Source: Pleurotus djamor (lineage: Eukaryota > Basidiomycota > Agaricomycetes > Agaricales > Pleurotaceae). From it: a stretch of 64,000 nucleotides of DNA. Position numbers and translations under genes: made by a program. Positions 12,309 through 23,751 of this stretch are shown piece by piece. The notes under the pieces are model-generated. The model did not search any database and was not told the DNA's origin. It saw only the letters and a list, made by a program, of their open reading frames with translations. The DNA lies in contig JAPEVF010000201.1 in the NCBI GenBank assembly GCA_029747585.1, positions 1 through 64,000 of the forward strand, written 5' to 3'. Numbering within the stretch: the first letter of the stretch is position 1; every line of letters starts with the position of its first letter.

Positions 12309-13311
12309 GTCGAATGGAAGCAAAGTCCGAAAAATCGATTGACCAAATACGTCAGGAAAAGAAACGATGAGAGCTGGCGAAGATGAAGAACTCTGTCGTT
12401 CAACGACAGCGGCTGGGATGGCTGGCCAAACGATAGTGGCCATCAGTTCTCTTATAAGGCTTTTCATACTCCAAGCCACCCATAAGCACACCTCGATATT
12501 ATTCCGCGCCCGGAGTGCCCGGCGGGCCCCACGTAACCTCACAACAACTCTACGACGCCTTTCCCAGTATTTCCGCAAAACTGCCGCCAAGATCTCTCAC
12601 TCGTGTCTAAACGCCTTTCCCGAGGTTGTCAACCCAACAAGGTGATCACTGAGGGTGCAGTGGATGGTAGAGGGAACATGGCTCGACACTCTCCGCTCCA
12701 TTTCTTCACGTTCACGCCTTGTCTAACAACCCCACTCTGCACTAGCGTTGAACGTTGAACTGGGAGGTCCGTTTCCCAAGCCCTTGAACAAAATTGAATG
12801 CGCTAATCGTGACCTTCTAGCCTCCATTGCTTACACAATCTGTCAGCAGCTCCCATCCATCGTAAACTGTCGTGCCAAAGGAACGCGCCATTTTGCTAAA
12901 TCGCTACCGAGCTGTGACTTCTCTAGCTTCTCTCTTGATTGACTTCCCTCACTCTTTACTCTTTGCGTCTTGGGCTGCTTTGACGCTGGATTTGTTGCCA
13001 GGCTCTTGGATCCTGTCACATAAGCTTAATGTACTGGCGTGGTGTCCTCTGCATCTCCCCCAAAAGCGGTTCCAATTTCTTTACACAGCTCCGAATCAGC
13101 GTTACTACCACCGACCGCCACCTCCAAGACGCCTCTGTAGCCAACGCTTGTTGTACTTCTGGAATGCGGTCTGAAATTCCATTACAAACGTCCTCCGGTC
13201 TTTTTGTGTAAATTCTGTTGAATGAAAGTTGGGTGATGCAGCCCCTCCTCATTGGATACCCCGGCTTGGCTGCATCTCACGCAGCTGCCAGCAAGCAGTG
13301 ATTTCTTGAAG
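12309..13311. other. Intergenic DNA, no gene recognised
   Basis: Promoter DNA for the minus-strand secreted protein gene on the left and the plus-strand peptide gene on the right. Only short ORFs without motifs are visible. Confidence 0.5.
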
Positions 13312-13544
13312 ATGTATGTATCCAGGCTCACCAGCCTCGCAATCGCTGCGATGGTAACGCTGGTTGCTGCAGTGGCCCACCACACCAAACCCGTGGATAT
13401 TAAGGACGGTTCGTTGCGATCCCACCTACACTCATATGATGTATGTCGCACTTCTGATACCGTGGAGCTTGCTCAGGTCAGGCCCAGCCGACGCCTTGCT
13501 ACCCTGGTAGCAATGATGCCAGATGTCTGAGGATCGGAGGGTGA
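13312..13544 (+). CDS. Tiny secreted peptide (about 55-65 aa)
   Basis: The start gives a strong signal peptide (MYVSRLTSLAIAAMVTLVAA, cleavage near VAHH), followed by TKPVDIKDG. One intron is needed. The preferred model removes about 68 nt from just after AAGGACG to a CTCAG acceptor, giving GQAQPTPCYPGSNDARCLRI and a stop after GG at 13544. A shorter 41-nt intron starting at GTATGTCGC is the alternative; both end identically. The mature peptide would be short with two cysteines. The family is unknown; it resembles the class of very small secreted peptides common in basidiomycetes, and compares in size with the gene at 18122. Confidence 0.45.
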
Positions 13545-13837
13545 AGATGTTGGGTTGGAGTAGACTCTTTGTTCACATACAGGCCATTTCCTTTCATACG
13601 ATACATAGTCTAACGCCGAGGAAGTGGAGTGTCCTGAATTCGATATATGATGTACCTTCTCTCCCGCCTCGAGGTCGGGGCCACTGGGTGAATGGAGCGG
13701 GGGTACTCAACTTACTAACTCAAGGTGACACTAATCTTGCTCAACATGTCGTGGCACGATAGGGAAGACGACAGAAAAACACTTCAATCGTCAAGCCATA
13801 AAGCTAGATAGTACAATTTCCCAGTAAACGAGCGACT

Positions 13838-14799
13838 TCAAGCCTTGGAGCGAAGAGATGCGAAGCGCTCTGCGTACCGCTGCGCTATAAGGGCCTGGGA
13901 TCTAGTGTTAGGACAGTGCGTTAACCGAGGGATTGCGATACGTACCTCATCAAACGTTTTCTTGTAGCTTTCCCTAGCGAACAACGCGTCGACATACTTA
14001 TTAAACCGCGCAAACTTGGGATCTGTTTGGATGGTCTTCAAGGCTCCGGGACCGGTCCCGACAGTGAACGCGCCAATATCGTTCTTCAACGAAACATACA
14101 ACCTAGCAACGAACGGTAGGAAGGCAGCATCTGCGATGGTGAAATCGTTGGATACGGCGTATGTTGCCTTGTCCTCCGATGGAAGTAAGTTTTGGATAGC
14201 TTCGATGCCTTCGAAGAGCTTATCAAAGGACTCTCCCTTGAGAACGGAAGCGAAGTATCCAGGAGAAAATTTGGTAGAGATGGCGTCGATGAAGAAGCGG
14301 GCTTTGGCCCGGATGACAGGGTCTTTAGGAAGTAAACCAGAGTTTGGGTAGAGGTCTGCGACGAATTCGAGGAGCACCAACGACTCGGCTATCTTCTCCG
14401 AGTCTGGAGATGGCTGGTCGGCTGGGGCTGGAGTACCACCGTACGCAACAGCGGGAACCTATGGAAGAAGTAGGACAAGAACTTTTCTGTGAGTTTTCCA
14501 AGATCTTGAGAAGCAAGATGCGATGTACCTTGCTTGCTGGGTTGACTTTTGGCGCGTACCACTCGGGCTTGTTCTGCAGGTCGATCTCGTACCGAGTGAA
14601 CTGGGCATTGGCCTCGGCTAGCGCCAATTCGACCTAGATTTGCCCATAAAAATGCGTATCTACCCGTGGAATCGTAGACTTACTCGATGAGCATATGGGC
14701 AGATCTAAACATGACAGAAAAACACTATTAGAGTCAACCTAGCCTCTTGAAGCGATAAATATGTACCTTGGCGGTGTACAGGGTCAATATCTCTGGCAT
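13838..14799 (-). CDS. Glutathione S-transferase (omega-like, Cys active site)
   Basis: Cytosolic detoxification or thiol-transfer enzyme that conjugates or reduces with glutathione. Seen: MPEILTLYTAK, then across an intron ICPYAHR with the CPYA motif typical of cysteine-type (omega/GTO-like) GSTs, then VELALAEANAQFTRYEIDL and NPASKVPAVAYGG (cis-Pro region of the thioredoxin fold). The C-terminal helical domain includes SLVLLEFVADLYPNSGLLP, NDFTIADAAFLPFVARLY (N-capping motif of the GST core) and ends FASLRSKA. Five exons, introns of about 50-65 bp. Length about 250 aa, normal for the family. Substrate cannot be inferred. Confidence 0.92.
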
Positions 14800-17700
14800 G
14801 GCGAGACTTGTATGATAAAGAAACGAGCTATCTGATGCGGCTGGATGGGAGAACGGTGAATCGATGTTGGGGAAGCTAATAGTTCATCTATATACAAACC
14901 TTTGTGCCTAGCTACGCCATTATAGCTGAGTAATGCGCTTGGTCATGGGTTCAAGCTCGCAATCCATGTGTAATCAAGCGCACTATCGGCAATTGGCTTC
15001 TAATATGGCGTGTGGAGTGGAGGAGAGGGCGCACCGGAGCCCCCAATCCCATGAGATCCTGATGTTGATCTCAATTACGAGTCCAGAGTGAAACGAAGGG
15101 AAACGGAGTTTCTCTTGGCAGTAGCATTTTCGTGGGATAGCTCGGTCATCCCTCCGATTGGCCAATTGCCTCTAGCGCGCGTCGCTGATTGGATGGCCTT
15201 TTGTTTACGCTTTATTTGTTCGATTTTGAAAAGTCACGCCTCTCTGGTATTCCCACGCTGACCTGTCCAAAAGCCTCTTCCCACGCCCCTCTCACGCTCC
15301 CTTTATTTCGCTCCTATTGCATTGTGCTCATCCATACATAAGTCGGAAGACGTCGTAACGGTGAAAAGGGCGGAGTCAATACCACCGGTCTTGAAGGTTC
15401 TCACAATGGATATGCTGGTACGGTGCAGATGGTACAAGTCTGACCTTGAAATGAGACCCGGAGAAGAGATCATAGAAACATCACTAGGCTACGCAGTGCA
15501 TATTCATCAGCATACCAAGTAAATGCAGATAAGGAGAGTATAAAAAGAAGTGAACCGCCAGCGAACGCAGTTTGCAATCCCTGGAGAGTCAGACATGTTC
15601 TTTCAATGTTTCAATTGATGCCATGGGGAAGGGAGCATCTAGGTGAGGAAAGTCATACAGGTCATCCTTGCAAACACTTCACACGTCTCACATTGGGGCT
15701 TGGGGTTGAGCTTGAGATGAGATGCGTTGGCGACACAGTGTTCTCAGGAGAAAATAAGGGGAACCGTGGGACAAGTTGTACATATTGGGCGTACTCATAT
15801 CGCGAGAGCATTCCTTGCCCAGCTTCGAACAAGCGGGGCTTGTGAGAGTTTCCCCAACGCCATGGATCTGCCCTTGCCGCGTTGTCTAAGCCCCATGCGC
15901 TGCTGCTATGCGTTTTCCTCCTCCATGCCGAGAACTTGCTGATCAGCTGCGTCACGTCCCCGCGTTCAACGTCTGAAACCACCAGACCCTACCTTGAGCT
16001 TGAGCTTGATTCTTGATTCTCAAACAAGGCCGTCTCACGCGCAAATACGTTGGTTTTTTGGTGTATGAATCAGGTGCGTACACAATTCGCTTCATGGAAT
16101 GCTTTGGTCACTCATGAGTATACTCCCCCTCTAATTATCCTCCCCCTCATCATCATCATGCCCATCGTAGCCAGCGAACTATGGTCACAGCAGCGACACG
16201 AAGAGGACCCTACCTTCGCTGTTGCCACGCTAGCGATAAGTCCCACCTCCCTTCTACTCCCCCATCCTCCCTCGCATGCGTAACCTCTGACGGCATGCAG
16301 CATCCAATGATCCAACGTCAGCGCTCAGTCGCAACCGCCTCTCTCCCATCTCCTCTTCATTTCCTCCGTCGACCAACGCCCTAGCCCGGATGCTCCTTCA
16401 TGTGTCTTCATCGCTGTGTTGGACGTTTGCCATCAGGGTGTTGCTTCGGTTGGTCGTGATGGTCATGGTTCGGGACGGGTATTTGTGGAAGAATGGGATG
16501 AGCATGGAGGAAAGAGGGAAGGAGTAGAAGGGCTTTTGGACTTCGTGTCCGTGAAGGAGGTAGTCTCATCCAAGGCGCTCGTACTGTTGGATCAAACTCC
16601 CTCAACAAGTTTAGTGGTAGATATCGGGTACTTAGATGGTATCTTCACCTTCTGGCAGGCCTACATCATATTTGAACTACTGGCCTGAGAGCTTCACCCT
16701 TGCGTGTATATATGTGATAAGGTGTCGATGACTAGTTGCTGGTAAAGTAGGACTCGTACGCCGTGCCGTGGCAACGGCCCACATTGACAAGTGTCGAGGG
16801 GAGAAACTGGGAACCTCTGCCGAGAGGCCGAGCGATCAGAATATTCTCACAGTAAGTTTCTCTCTTCCACGGTCAGTAAGTCCCGATACCCTTTGGTACT
16901 TACCAAGTACACAAACCAACTCGCAACACGCTCAGTGCGACCTTCATTCTAAAAATTGTTATCCTGGCACAGGAACTCTCCATGACAACACCTCGGTACT
17001 TCCTCCCATCTAACTGACCCTCTTTGACAGTAATCCGCCCGTGTAATAGAGCCAGTCAAAAATGCACAGAAACGTGACTCTTCCCCTCCGTCTCCAGTTT
17101 CTGGCTCTGGCTTTCGGCTTGGGTGTTCTCTCGGTTCATGGGCTTTCTCGAATTTCTGCGTAGTTTTACTTCAACTGGCTCCATCCATCTACCTGTCTTA
17201 GCCTTGTTTTCGCACTGAGGAATTCCGCGCAGAAGCGTTCTGTACGAACAGGATCGACTGTCATCCTCTCGTCATAGAGGCCGGAATTCGAGCCTACGCC
17301 TGACGGAGCAACCACGACGCTCTGGTCTTTCGACGTCTAGAACAGCACTTTTTGGAGCATTTTCAAGACTCGGGCAAGGTCTTCTCCTCGTGTCCGGCTG
17401 GAGGCCATGCGACGTTAGCTTGATGTCCTACAGCGAAGGGAATCACATTTCCCGTGGTTTCGCTGCGAAATACCCATACTAAACACTACTTCGGAGTGGC
17501 TATCGTCCCTTCCTTGAGATTCGTGCGGTTCGCCTGCACAGAATGTTTCATTTAACTATAGTACGCGGAAATTGGCGACTTCGCGAGCTACCTCATTCTG
17601 ACAAACTCCTTTCACAGAGCACTGAAATTCGTCATCAATGAATGATACATTGAGCCTCTCGCTTTCCGTGCCAATCACGGCTATTCCTACTTCTCAGGTC

Positions 17701-18121
17701 GTCTCCCGACTCTCGACTACAAATCGTCTTCAACGTTCAAATGTGCACCCATCAAGCTGATGGATTACACTAGCATCCGACTGGTGTGCAAAAACACTTT
17801 GACGGCCTCGGGAAGTCTCGCAACGTCGCTTCTAACGGCCAATACTACTCTAGGCTGCTGTGGAGTGGGAATTCATATTCATCGATCATTCCATTTACTC
17901 TTTCGTTCCGTCAAGAACTTATCCTTTTCTTTCTAATGGCGACCCAGGTAAGCAAGTGGCCTTTGTTGATAAATTCAGACGTCGCCGAGTATTTAAGGAG
18001 CACTCAACTCACCTCATTTCCCCAGAGAAGTACTTTCCTCAAGTTCCACCTCTGTAAGTGTCGAAGTGTCCTGGTAGAGCATATCAGACTTGCTCATTCT
18101 GCATCACAGATAGCTATCAGC
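14800..18121. other. 3.3-kb gene-poor interval
   Basis: No spliced or unspliced gene is convincing. ORFs of 60-106 codons (for example 15662-15982 minus, 16416-16688 plus) lack signal peptides, domains or good splice partners. A CAT-rich simple stretch lies near 16140-16160. A 20-mer at 17261-17280 is repeated exactly at 22949-22968. The left end holds the GST promoter (TATATA near 14890). Confidence 0.45.
17261..17280 (+). repeat. 20-bp exact repeat, copy 1
   Basis: TCATCCTCTCGTCATAGAGG, identical to 22949-22968 in the same orientation. It contains a small dyad (CCTCT, 6-nt loop, AGAGG). Both copies are in non-coding DNA; flanks are not alike. Confidence 0.6.
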
Positions 18122-18312
18122 ATGTCTCGCATTGCCGCCTTACTTGTCGTTGCCTTTGCCATTGTCAACGGCTTCGCCAATCCCGTGCCGGATCCCAAGG
18201 AAGAGAACAAAGGTAATGAATGGTCTTATGGTTTCCCCATCCCACTTTCTAACATGAAACCCGGGAAGATATTGACCCCACGGTACTCTGTAGCTTAATC
18301 GGCGGCTGTTAG
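18122..18312 (+). CDS. Tiny secreted peptide (about 44 aa)
   Basis: Two-exon gene. Exon 1 (18122-18212) encodes a signal peptide, MSRIAALLVVAFAIVNGFAN, then PVPDPKEENK. A clean GTAATG...GGAAG-type 56-nt intron (18213-18268) joins to exon 2, DIDPTVLCSLIGGC, ending TAG at 18312. The predicted mature peptide is only about 24 residues with two cysteines, one of them the last residue. It does not match the CaaX pattern of basidiomycete lipopeptide pheromones and has a secretion signal, so it is not called a pheromone. Function unknown. Confidence 0.5.
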
Positions 18313-19406
18313 GAGTGAACATGCCGTCGCGTGTGTAGATAGGGTGCCAAAGGGTGGAGTTCTTACCTCCTGTCGTGTAGTATCCTCATGTCATCTCGAT
18401 GCTGCCAAGAAATCGTGACATCTTCTCACATATTTGGAGGGGATATGAAGGGGATACACCTTGAATACTGCCTTGTGAGCAACGAAGGGTGGCTTCCCAA
18501 ACCAACCCACGGATACTCCTCGCAACTTCGATTATCCTTCAATGCGTATGCCGCGGCGGGCCGCTCCACATAACCCGTCCTGACTTCGATCCAATCACTG
18601 TGATCATCCACCCAACCAGGTGTAACCAGGTGTAGCTGTAACTGACCCCAGTTCCACATCATCCTTTGACGAAATCTCACGTCTAATGGCTGCGTGAATG
18701 ACCCCCATTCAGCATCCTCCGAACTCAAGACCAACATTGCACATTGTAGGGCACTAAAATCATGTTCCGACGGTTCCTGGTTTTGTCCCGGTTCTGTATG
18801 GTTCTGATTTTCCCCCGTAGCCATGCATGTTTTGTCCAACGATTGACTTCGTTTCGTTAATGTTGCGCCTTTTCCATCACAACACTCTGGGAGGCACAGG
18901 AGACATCTTTAGGGATTATGAAGGGACGATTTCTCGCGGAGCTCAAGTCTTGGAATATTTTTGACTCACGTTTACTTCCTAGATCGACTTCGGAACTTCT
19001 GACATCTTTTGACCTACTGACGGAACGTGATCTAGCTGAGCGCTCTACAGGTCTGACTGAAAACTGATGGAAATCAGTAGGCTCGGCGAATCACGGCAAT
19101 TCCGAAGGTTTGGCTAAAATGAACTCTGCTTCCTCCAGGAGCGTACCATCATGATCCCGTCAGAGTCTTCCGTAACTCAGTCAAATGGTAGATGTCAATC
19201 GTCGCACATCAGATGGTCTATTCTCTTCTCTACCCATGGTCTCGGAGCCGTGCTTGACATAGCCAAATGCTTTCACGGAGTTTCGATGTCCCCGGATACT
19301 AAATTCGACCATGACATCTTGAATCCAGAGTCAAGCGCGGACTGAAGGATCCCTGTACTTTCCGTCTACTGAAGCACAATCATCATGGGCGGCGTCTCCA
19401 AAGCAT
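18313..19406. other. Intergenic DNA upstream of family A gene A1
   Basis: Contains a 137-codon minus-strand ORF (18426-18839) with no recognisable motif, judged spurious, and otherwise nothing I can assign. Confidence 0.4.
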
Positions 19407-19413
19407 TATAAAA
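19407..19413 (+). promoter_or_regulatory. TATA box of family A gene A1
   Basis: TATAAAA, 50 bp before the ATG at 19463. All six family A genes have such an element at a similar distance. Confidence 0.6.
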
Positions 19414-19462
19414 CCATACTCCCCCCGTCAACAATCTCGTCCCAACTTTCTATCCCTTCGAG

Positions 19463-20241
19463 ATGAGCGAAACCCCAGTGTCCCTCGATTCTCTGATCGG
19501 TAGGTCTTTGCTCCATCCCTGAGTCCTTATAGACACCTAACTCATCATCTCAGGCTCATTGAGCGTTAAAGACAAAGAGGCTGAGACCATCACTCAACAC
19601 GATTTAACCCGTGCGCGTGAGCATTAACCCCCCTTGGACTCTCTGTCACACGAGCCTTACAAGGGATCCAGCTGCACAATGGCGAAAGCTGTTTCCCGCT
19701 CTTGCTAGCGTCGCATTGACCCACGAAGAAGTTGAAGCACTCATCCCGCTCGCCCATAAGGTCGATCCGAAATATGAGACTGAGCTTAAAGACTCAGAAA
19801 CCTTTGTGTCGTTCCATGAAATCGCCCAGATCGAATTCTGGCATCTCTGCGTCATCGTATGTCTTTCATAATGTTATACTTTCCTAAGCTAATCCCTTTC
19901 CGCATTTCACCCCCGTTTCATCCCAACAGTTCGCCGGGCGTATCAGTAAAGACAAGAAATTCATCTGCTTCAAGAGCTTCATCGGCCTTTGCTCCTGGGG
20001 CATTGCGCCTGGGTTTATCGACAGCTACTGGGTCAAAGGTCCCGGTCTCTGCACGGATGTCGCAAAAGGAGGACACGCCGGTATTGATCCTGTCCCTTTG
20101 CCAGGCGAACTCCAATTCGACGTTTGGGTTGAAGAAATCGGCGGTGAGGTGTACATCAGCGTGCGAGCGCTATTTTATTGTCGTTTTTACTTGAAACGGT
20201 TCAAGGTTCTCTCGAAAGCGATCGCACCAGCTGGCAAATAA
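19463..20241 (+). CDS. Family A protein A1 (unknown function, about 196 aa)
   Basis: First of six paralogues. Four exons: MSETPVSLDSLI(G), then KDKEAETITQHDLT, then an acidic helical exon with AQWRKLFPALASVALTHEEV and EALIPLAHKV, then a C-terminal exon with KFICFKSFIGLCSWGIAPGF, YWVKGPGLC, ELQFDVWVEE and FYLKRFKVLSKAI. Intron phases 1, 1, 0 match the other members. For intron 2 I chose the donor GTGCGC and the acceptor GATCCAG because the product HDLTPAQWRKL then matches HDLTPEQWEKL of gene A2. No signal peptide or membrane segment. A1 and A2 form a diverged subgroup lacking the HVGPIQ..LWARE core of A3-A5. Convergent with A2. Function unknown. Confidence 0.8.
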
Positions 20242-20892
20242 GTAGTTTGGACATCTACTACTCTAGGTCTTCACTTTTGTAAACTTGTTTGTCCATCAGC
20301 ATGTTTGGCAAAAATGGATGATTGTGGCCGTGGCTTATCCAGGACGACTTCTTAAACCAGAGGCAAGAGATTGGGCTTGCATCACGAGTCTCGACCTTGA
20401 GGGACGAGCTTTGCAAGAGTGTGAGACCGAAGGTGTGCGGTTTTACCTTCTCCGTTGTTTTCAAGCGATATTTTTCTTCAAGTACACATTCAAGATTAAT
20501 CCAGTTGTCGAAGAGTAACTCTTGGGGAATTTTCCCGTGCATGAGCTAGGATGCGGGTAGGCCCAACGGAGCCGTACGTGGCTTCGTTCTTGTCCTTCAC
20601 ACTCCATTATGTTTAGGTCAGATTGGGCAGTCCCTTCTGATATCCCTGCTTTTCCCACCTTAGCTAGCTTCGAGCTTGCTCTCCTCTAATCCACGGCGAC
20701 TTGTCCATCATTAATATCCTGGATCATCTCCGCAAGATGGACGCTCACTTTCAGTCGAGTCTACGTCTTAAAACTCAACTAATTGAGTGTCATGCATCAG
20801 CGATGAGCAGATCAAGTCATTGGGCCTTCACGGACAAGTATACAGGGCGACGAGCGTAGTAGGACTGTGTAGAATTACTAGAGTACAGCATC

Positions 20893-21664
20893 TCAGGTAT
20901 CTTTGGCGACCGCCGCTGCCTTGACAAGCACGAATTGCTTGAAATAAGAGCGCGGACCAATCTGAGCGGCAAGGAGCGCTGGGATACTGGACGAGGTGTC
21001 CTCTTGGCCTTTGACTAAGATGTCGATGCTTGGTTGACCTGGAAGGGGGAGTCTGTAAGCGCTGGTATGTCCGCCGACCGTAATCTTTGTGCCAAGACGG
21101 GGGCCTTTCACGAAACGAGGAGGTGGAGGGGCGCCGAGGATCAGGTAATGGGCCTGGACGCCGACGAATGTCTGGAAAAAGAGGTAATCGTTCTTCCTAT
21201 CAATGATACCAACGAACTGTAGAGTAAATGTGCGTTAGAGAAATAGTCAGTAAAAGTAATTTATAAGAGACGGCATTTGGACGGCATACCAGAATGAAGG
21301 TTGAGAAGAGACCCAGCGAGGCGATCTTTTGGAAAGAAATGAATGGTGTGGCACCACTATACTCCTTTGGGATCGCCTGCGCAAGCGGAACAAGCGCGTT
21401 GACCTCTTCAGTGGTCAGAGTGGCAAGTGCCAATGAGCTGTTTAACTTCTCCCATTGTTCCGCTATCCACATCGCAACTCTGAGACTCAGGATCGTCATC
21501 TATGGCGTGAAGAAGACTCACGGGTTAGGTCGTGTTCGTGTAGGGTATCGGTGTCTTGGTCCTTCAGACTCAAGGAACCTGTGTGCGCCGTTAGTTTATA
21601 TTACTACTGCGTTGATAACCAGAGACTTACTGATCAAAGAATCGATTGAGACAGTGTTAGCCAT
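20893..21664 (-). CDS. Family A protein A2 (unknown function)
   Basis: Closest to A1 and convergent with it, 650 bp apart. Exons give MANTVSIDSLI(S), LKDQDTDTLHEHDLTP, EQWEKLNSSLALATLTTEEV with NALVPLAQAIPKEY, and a last exon with YLFFQTFVGVQAHYLILGAP, FVKGPRLGT, VGGHTSAYRLPLPGQPS and SYFKQFVLVKAAAVAKDT. The intron 2 acceptor at GTGGATAG was preferred over an earlier one because it gives the family-conserved T-P-x-Q-W joint. Intron phases 1, 1, 0. The C-terminal exon is the least conserved of the six; it has a Pro-rich turn (GAPPPPRF). No targeting signal seen. Confidence 0.8.
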
Positions 21665-21722
21665 GAAGTGCTGATGAAGAACGGGTTGGGGTTCTGAGAG
21701 TTAAGACTTCACTGCTGAGTCC

Positions 21723-21729
21723 TTTTATA
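21723..21729 (-). promoter_or_regulatory. TATA box of family A gene A2
   Basis: TATAAAA on the minus strand, about 59 bp before the A2 start. Confidence 0.6.
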
Positions 21730-23751
21730 CAGATTCGCGACGACAGCCCGGGTTTTGACAGGGTGGAGTCATGGCGCGATAGTGATCCCATGAGAATTAC
21801 TGTGCCCCGGTGAAGGAACAGCACCGGAGAAGTCACAAACTCGCCATGATACATCGGTCATTGAGCAGATTCAAAGTTTCGAAGATGTGGTCGCAGCGTT
21901 GACAGGTCCTGGGAATGCTCTAGAGGGAAACGGGGTTAGTTCCTTACGCCGAACGGACAGTCAAGAAAACCGTGAAGTATACCAAGAAGCAACTTCCGCC
22001 GCATTGACAACGTCGTATCCTACATGGGGGAAATTTGAGGTGGCGGCCCAGTCACGTCAAGAGTGAAGCGAGCAAAGTGGTAGACTGATGAGGTCACAGG
22101 CTCCGCCGAACCGAGTGCTAAGAGAATGGAAGTCAAAGACAATTCATGAAGGAAAAATGCAGCAAAATTGACGGACGTTCTGGGGAAAGGGCCCCATGCG
22201 GTCGCCGGTTCAGATGAATCGAATGGCTTGAAACCTCTGCCGTCTTCAAAGATGGACCAGGCCAAGAGATCTGACGGCGGCAACAGGGAGATGAGGAGCC
22301 TGACACTTCCCTCTCTCATCTCAATGTATTGAGCAGTTTAGGATATCAAAGCTAACCATCGTGCACATGGTCATCGTGGCTCTGGGACGGTAAAAACTAG
22401 TGTCACTTACTTGTCACCTAGCAAATGTACGCATGCGAAAGGGATTCACGAGGTAGCAGGGCGTCGCTTTTAAAATCGTGGATATCTGCAAAAATTTCGG
22501 ACTTATGGTTAATGGGAAGGAAGCTCGGCGGCGGAGGGGAAGTGGACAAGGAACCAGCGAAAAGACTCAGAGCAGTTTAGCATTCTGGGTTGAGCGAAGC
22601 GTTACCATTACTGGTGATTTGATTCGTCTTGTCAGTACTCAGTACAAGGAAGGTTGACCGATATCATACAAGGCATGCCTGAGTGACAGGCTGCAGTGGG
22701 CAAAGTGGGTGTTCGGACCAATTGAAGTTCGGACCTCGTTTCCTTCAGGTCACGTGGACATGGATTAGGGACCGTTAGGAGTGTAATTAGTTCATGGCAA
22801 TCGGTGTACGTCTGTTGGACGTACGGTAGCAGTGACATTGAGCGCTGTAATCATGAATTCACGATGGTAGCATATGGAGGTCCCTCGGAAGTATGGTGCA
22901 GTCAATCATCAAGTCGACAGGGTCAGATATTTTCAGCGCTTCATTTTATCATCCTCTCGTCATAGAGGGCCTACGCTGCACAAACGCTGCATTGACCTCC
23001 CATTTTTGCCCAGTTTCTGTTCTTGCCTCAGATACTTTGTTGAAACCGTTCATCGAAGCTCACCATTTTCCCCCGGCTGTCACAAGGAAGATTGAATAGT
23101 GGGGTACACCATGAAAAAAANTGCTCGGCCCATCCGCACTGCGCAGCTGTCACCGCGCCCAGTGAGCTTCGCACAAGTGGGAGAGGACACACGTCTTCTA
23201 GGCCAATCGCGAGGTCTATGTAATTTGAATCGTGTTTCGTCGAAGTTATGGGGCCAAGCTCAACCTTCCGTATTGTCAATTTGTGGGGACGTCGACATGT
23301 CACTATGAGGTTGTACCGTCGGATAGTTTCCTATTTCGACAACCTCATACAAAGGCCAGTCACAGGCTCAATCCACGCCGCTGGATAGCCCAAGTATGCT
23401 TCTTTGGTATCATTTGTAGCGCTGCCCAGTCTCAGTCCGGAAACCTGTCAACGCTTGATTTGTCTATCTGTCTTGAGTCCGTCACTGCAACGTAGTCACG
23501 ATAAGTCGCAAGTAGTGGTTTCAAGGGATTGGTGTGTTGCTGAGTCCTAATGCAATGGCAGAGCCACTGTTACCCTCATGAATTGTACAAGACTGACGGT
23601 ACGTCCCTGCGAATGTTGGAGATGTATGGAAAGAAATGTGTCTAAATTGGCATGCGCCCCAAGAACGACTGATATGTAGTATGGTCGTTCGGCGTTATCG
23701 TGTCGTCAACGCAGTGGCGCTGGGAACGCAAGCAATCGAGACCCCATCACA
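21730..23751. other. 2-kb gene-poor interval
   Basis: No gene recognised. Short minus- and plus-strand ORFs (22020-22319, 22874-23095) have no motifs. An isolated N follows a run of A at 23121. Contains the second copy of the 20-bp repeat. Confidence 0.4.
22949..22968 (+). repeat. 20-bp exact repeat, copy 2
   Basis: Same 20-mer as 17261-17280, same orientation, with a CCTCT/AGAGG dyad. Not in a predicted exon. Confidence 0.6.

Noticed and set aside
14905..14975. tRNA-like sequence with A-box-like TATAGCTGAGTAATG and B-box-like GGGTTCAAGCTC
   Set aside because: The two boxes are only about 25 nt apart, leaving no room for an anticodon arm, and the acceptor stem does not pair. At best a tRNA-derived relic.
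18122..18312. Possible lipopeptide mating pheromone precursor because it is tiny and ends in Cys
   Set aside because: It has a secretion signal and lacks a C-terminal CaaX motif.
18426..18839. 137-codon minus-strand ORF
   Set aside because: No motif, no promoter-like element, composition like the surrounding non-coding DNA.
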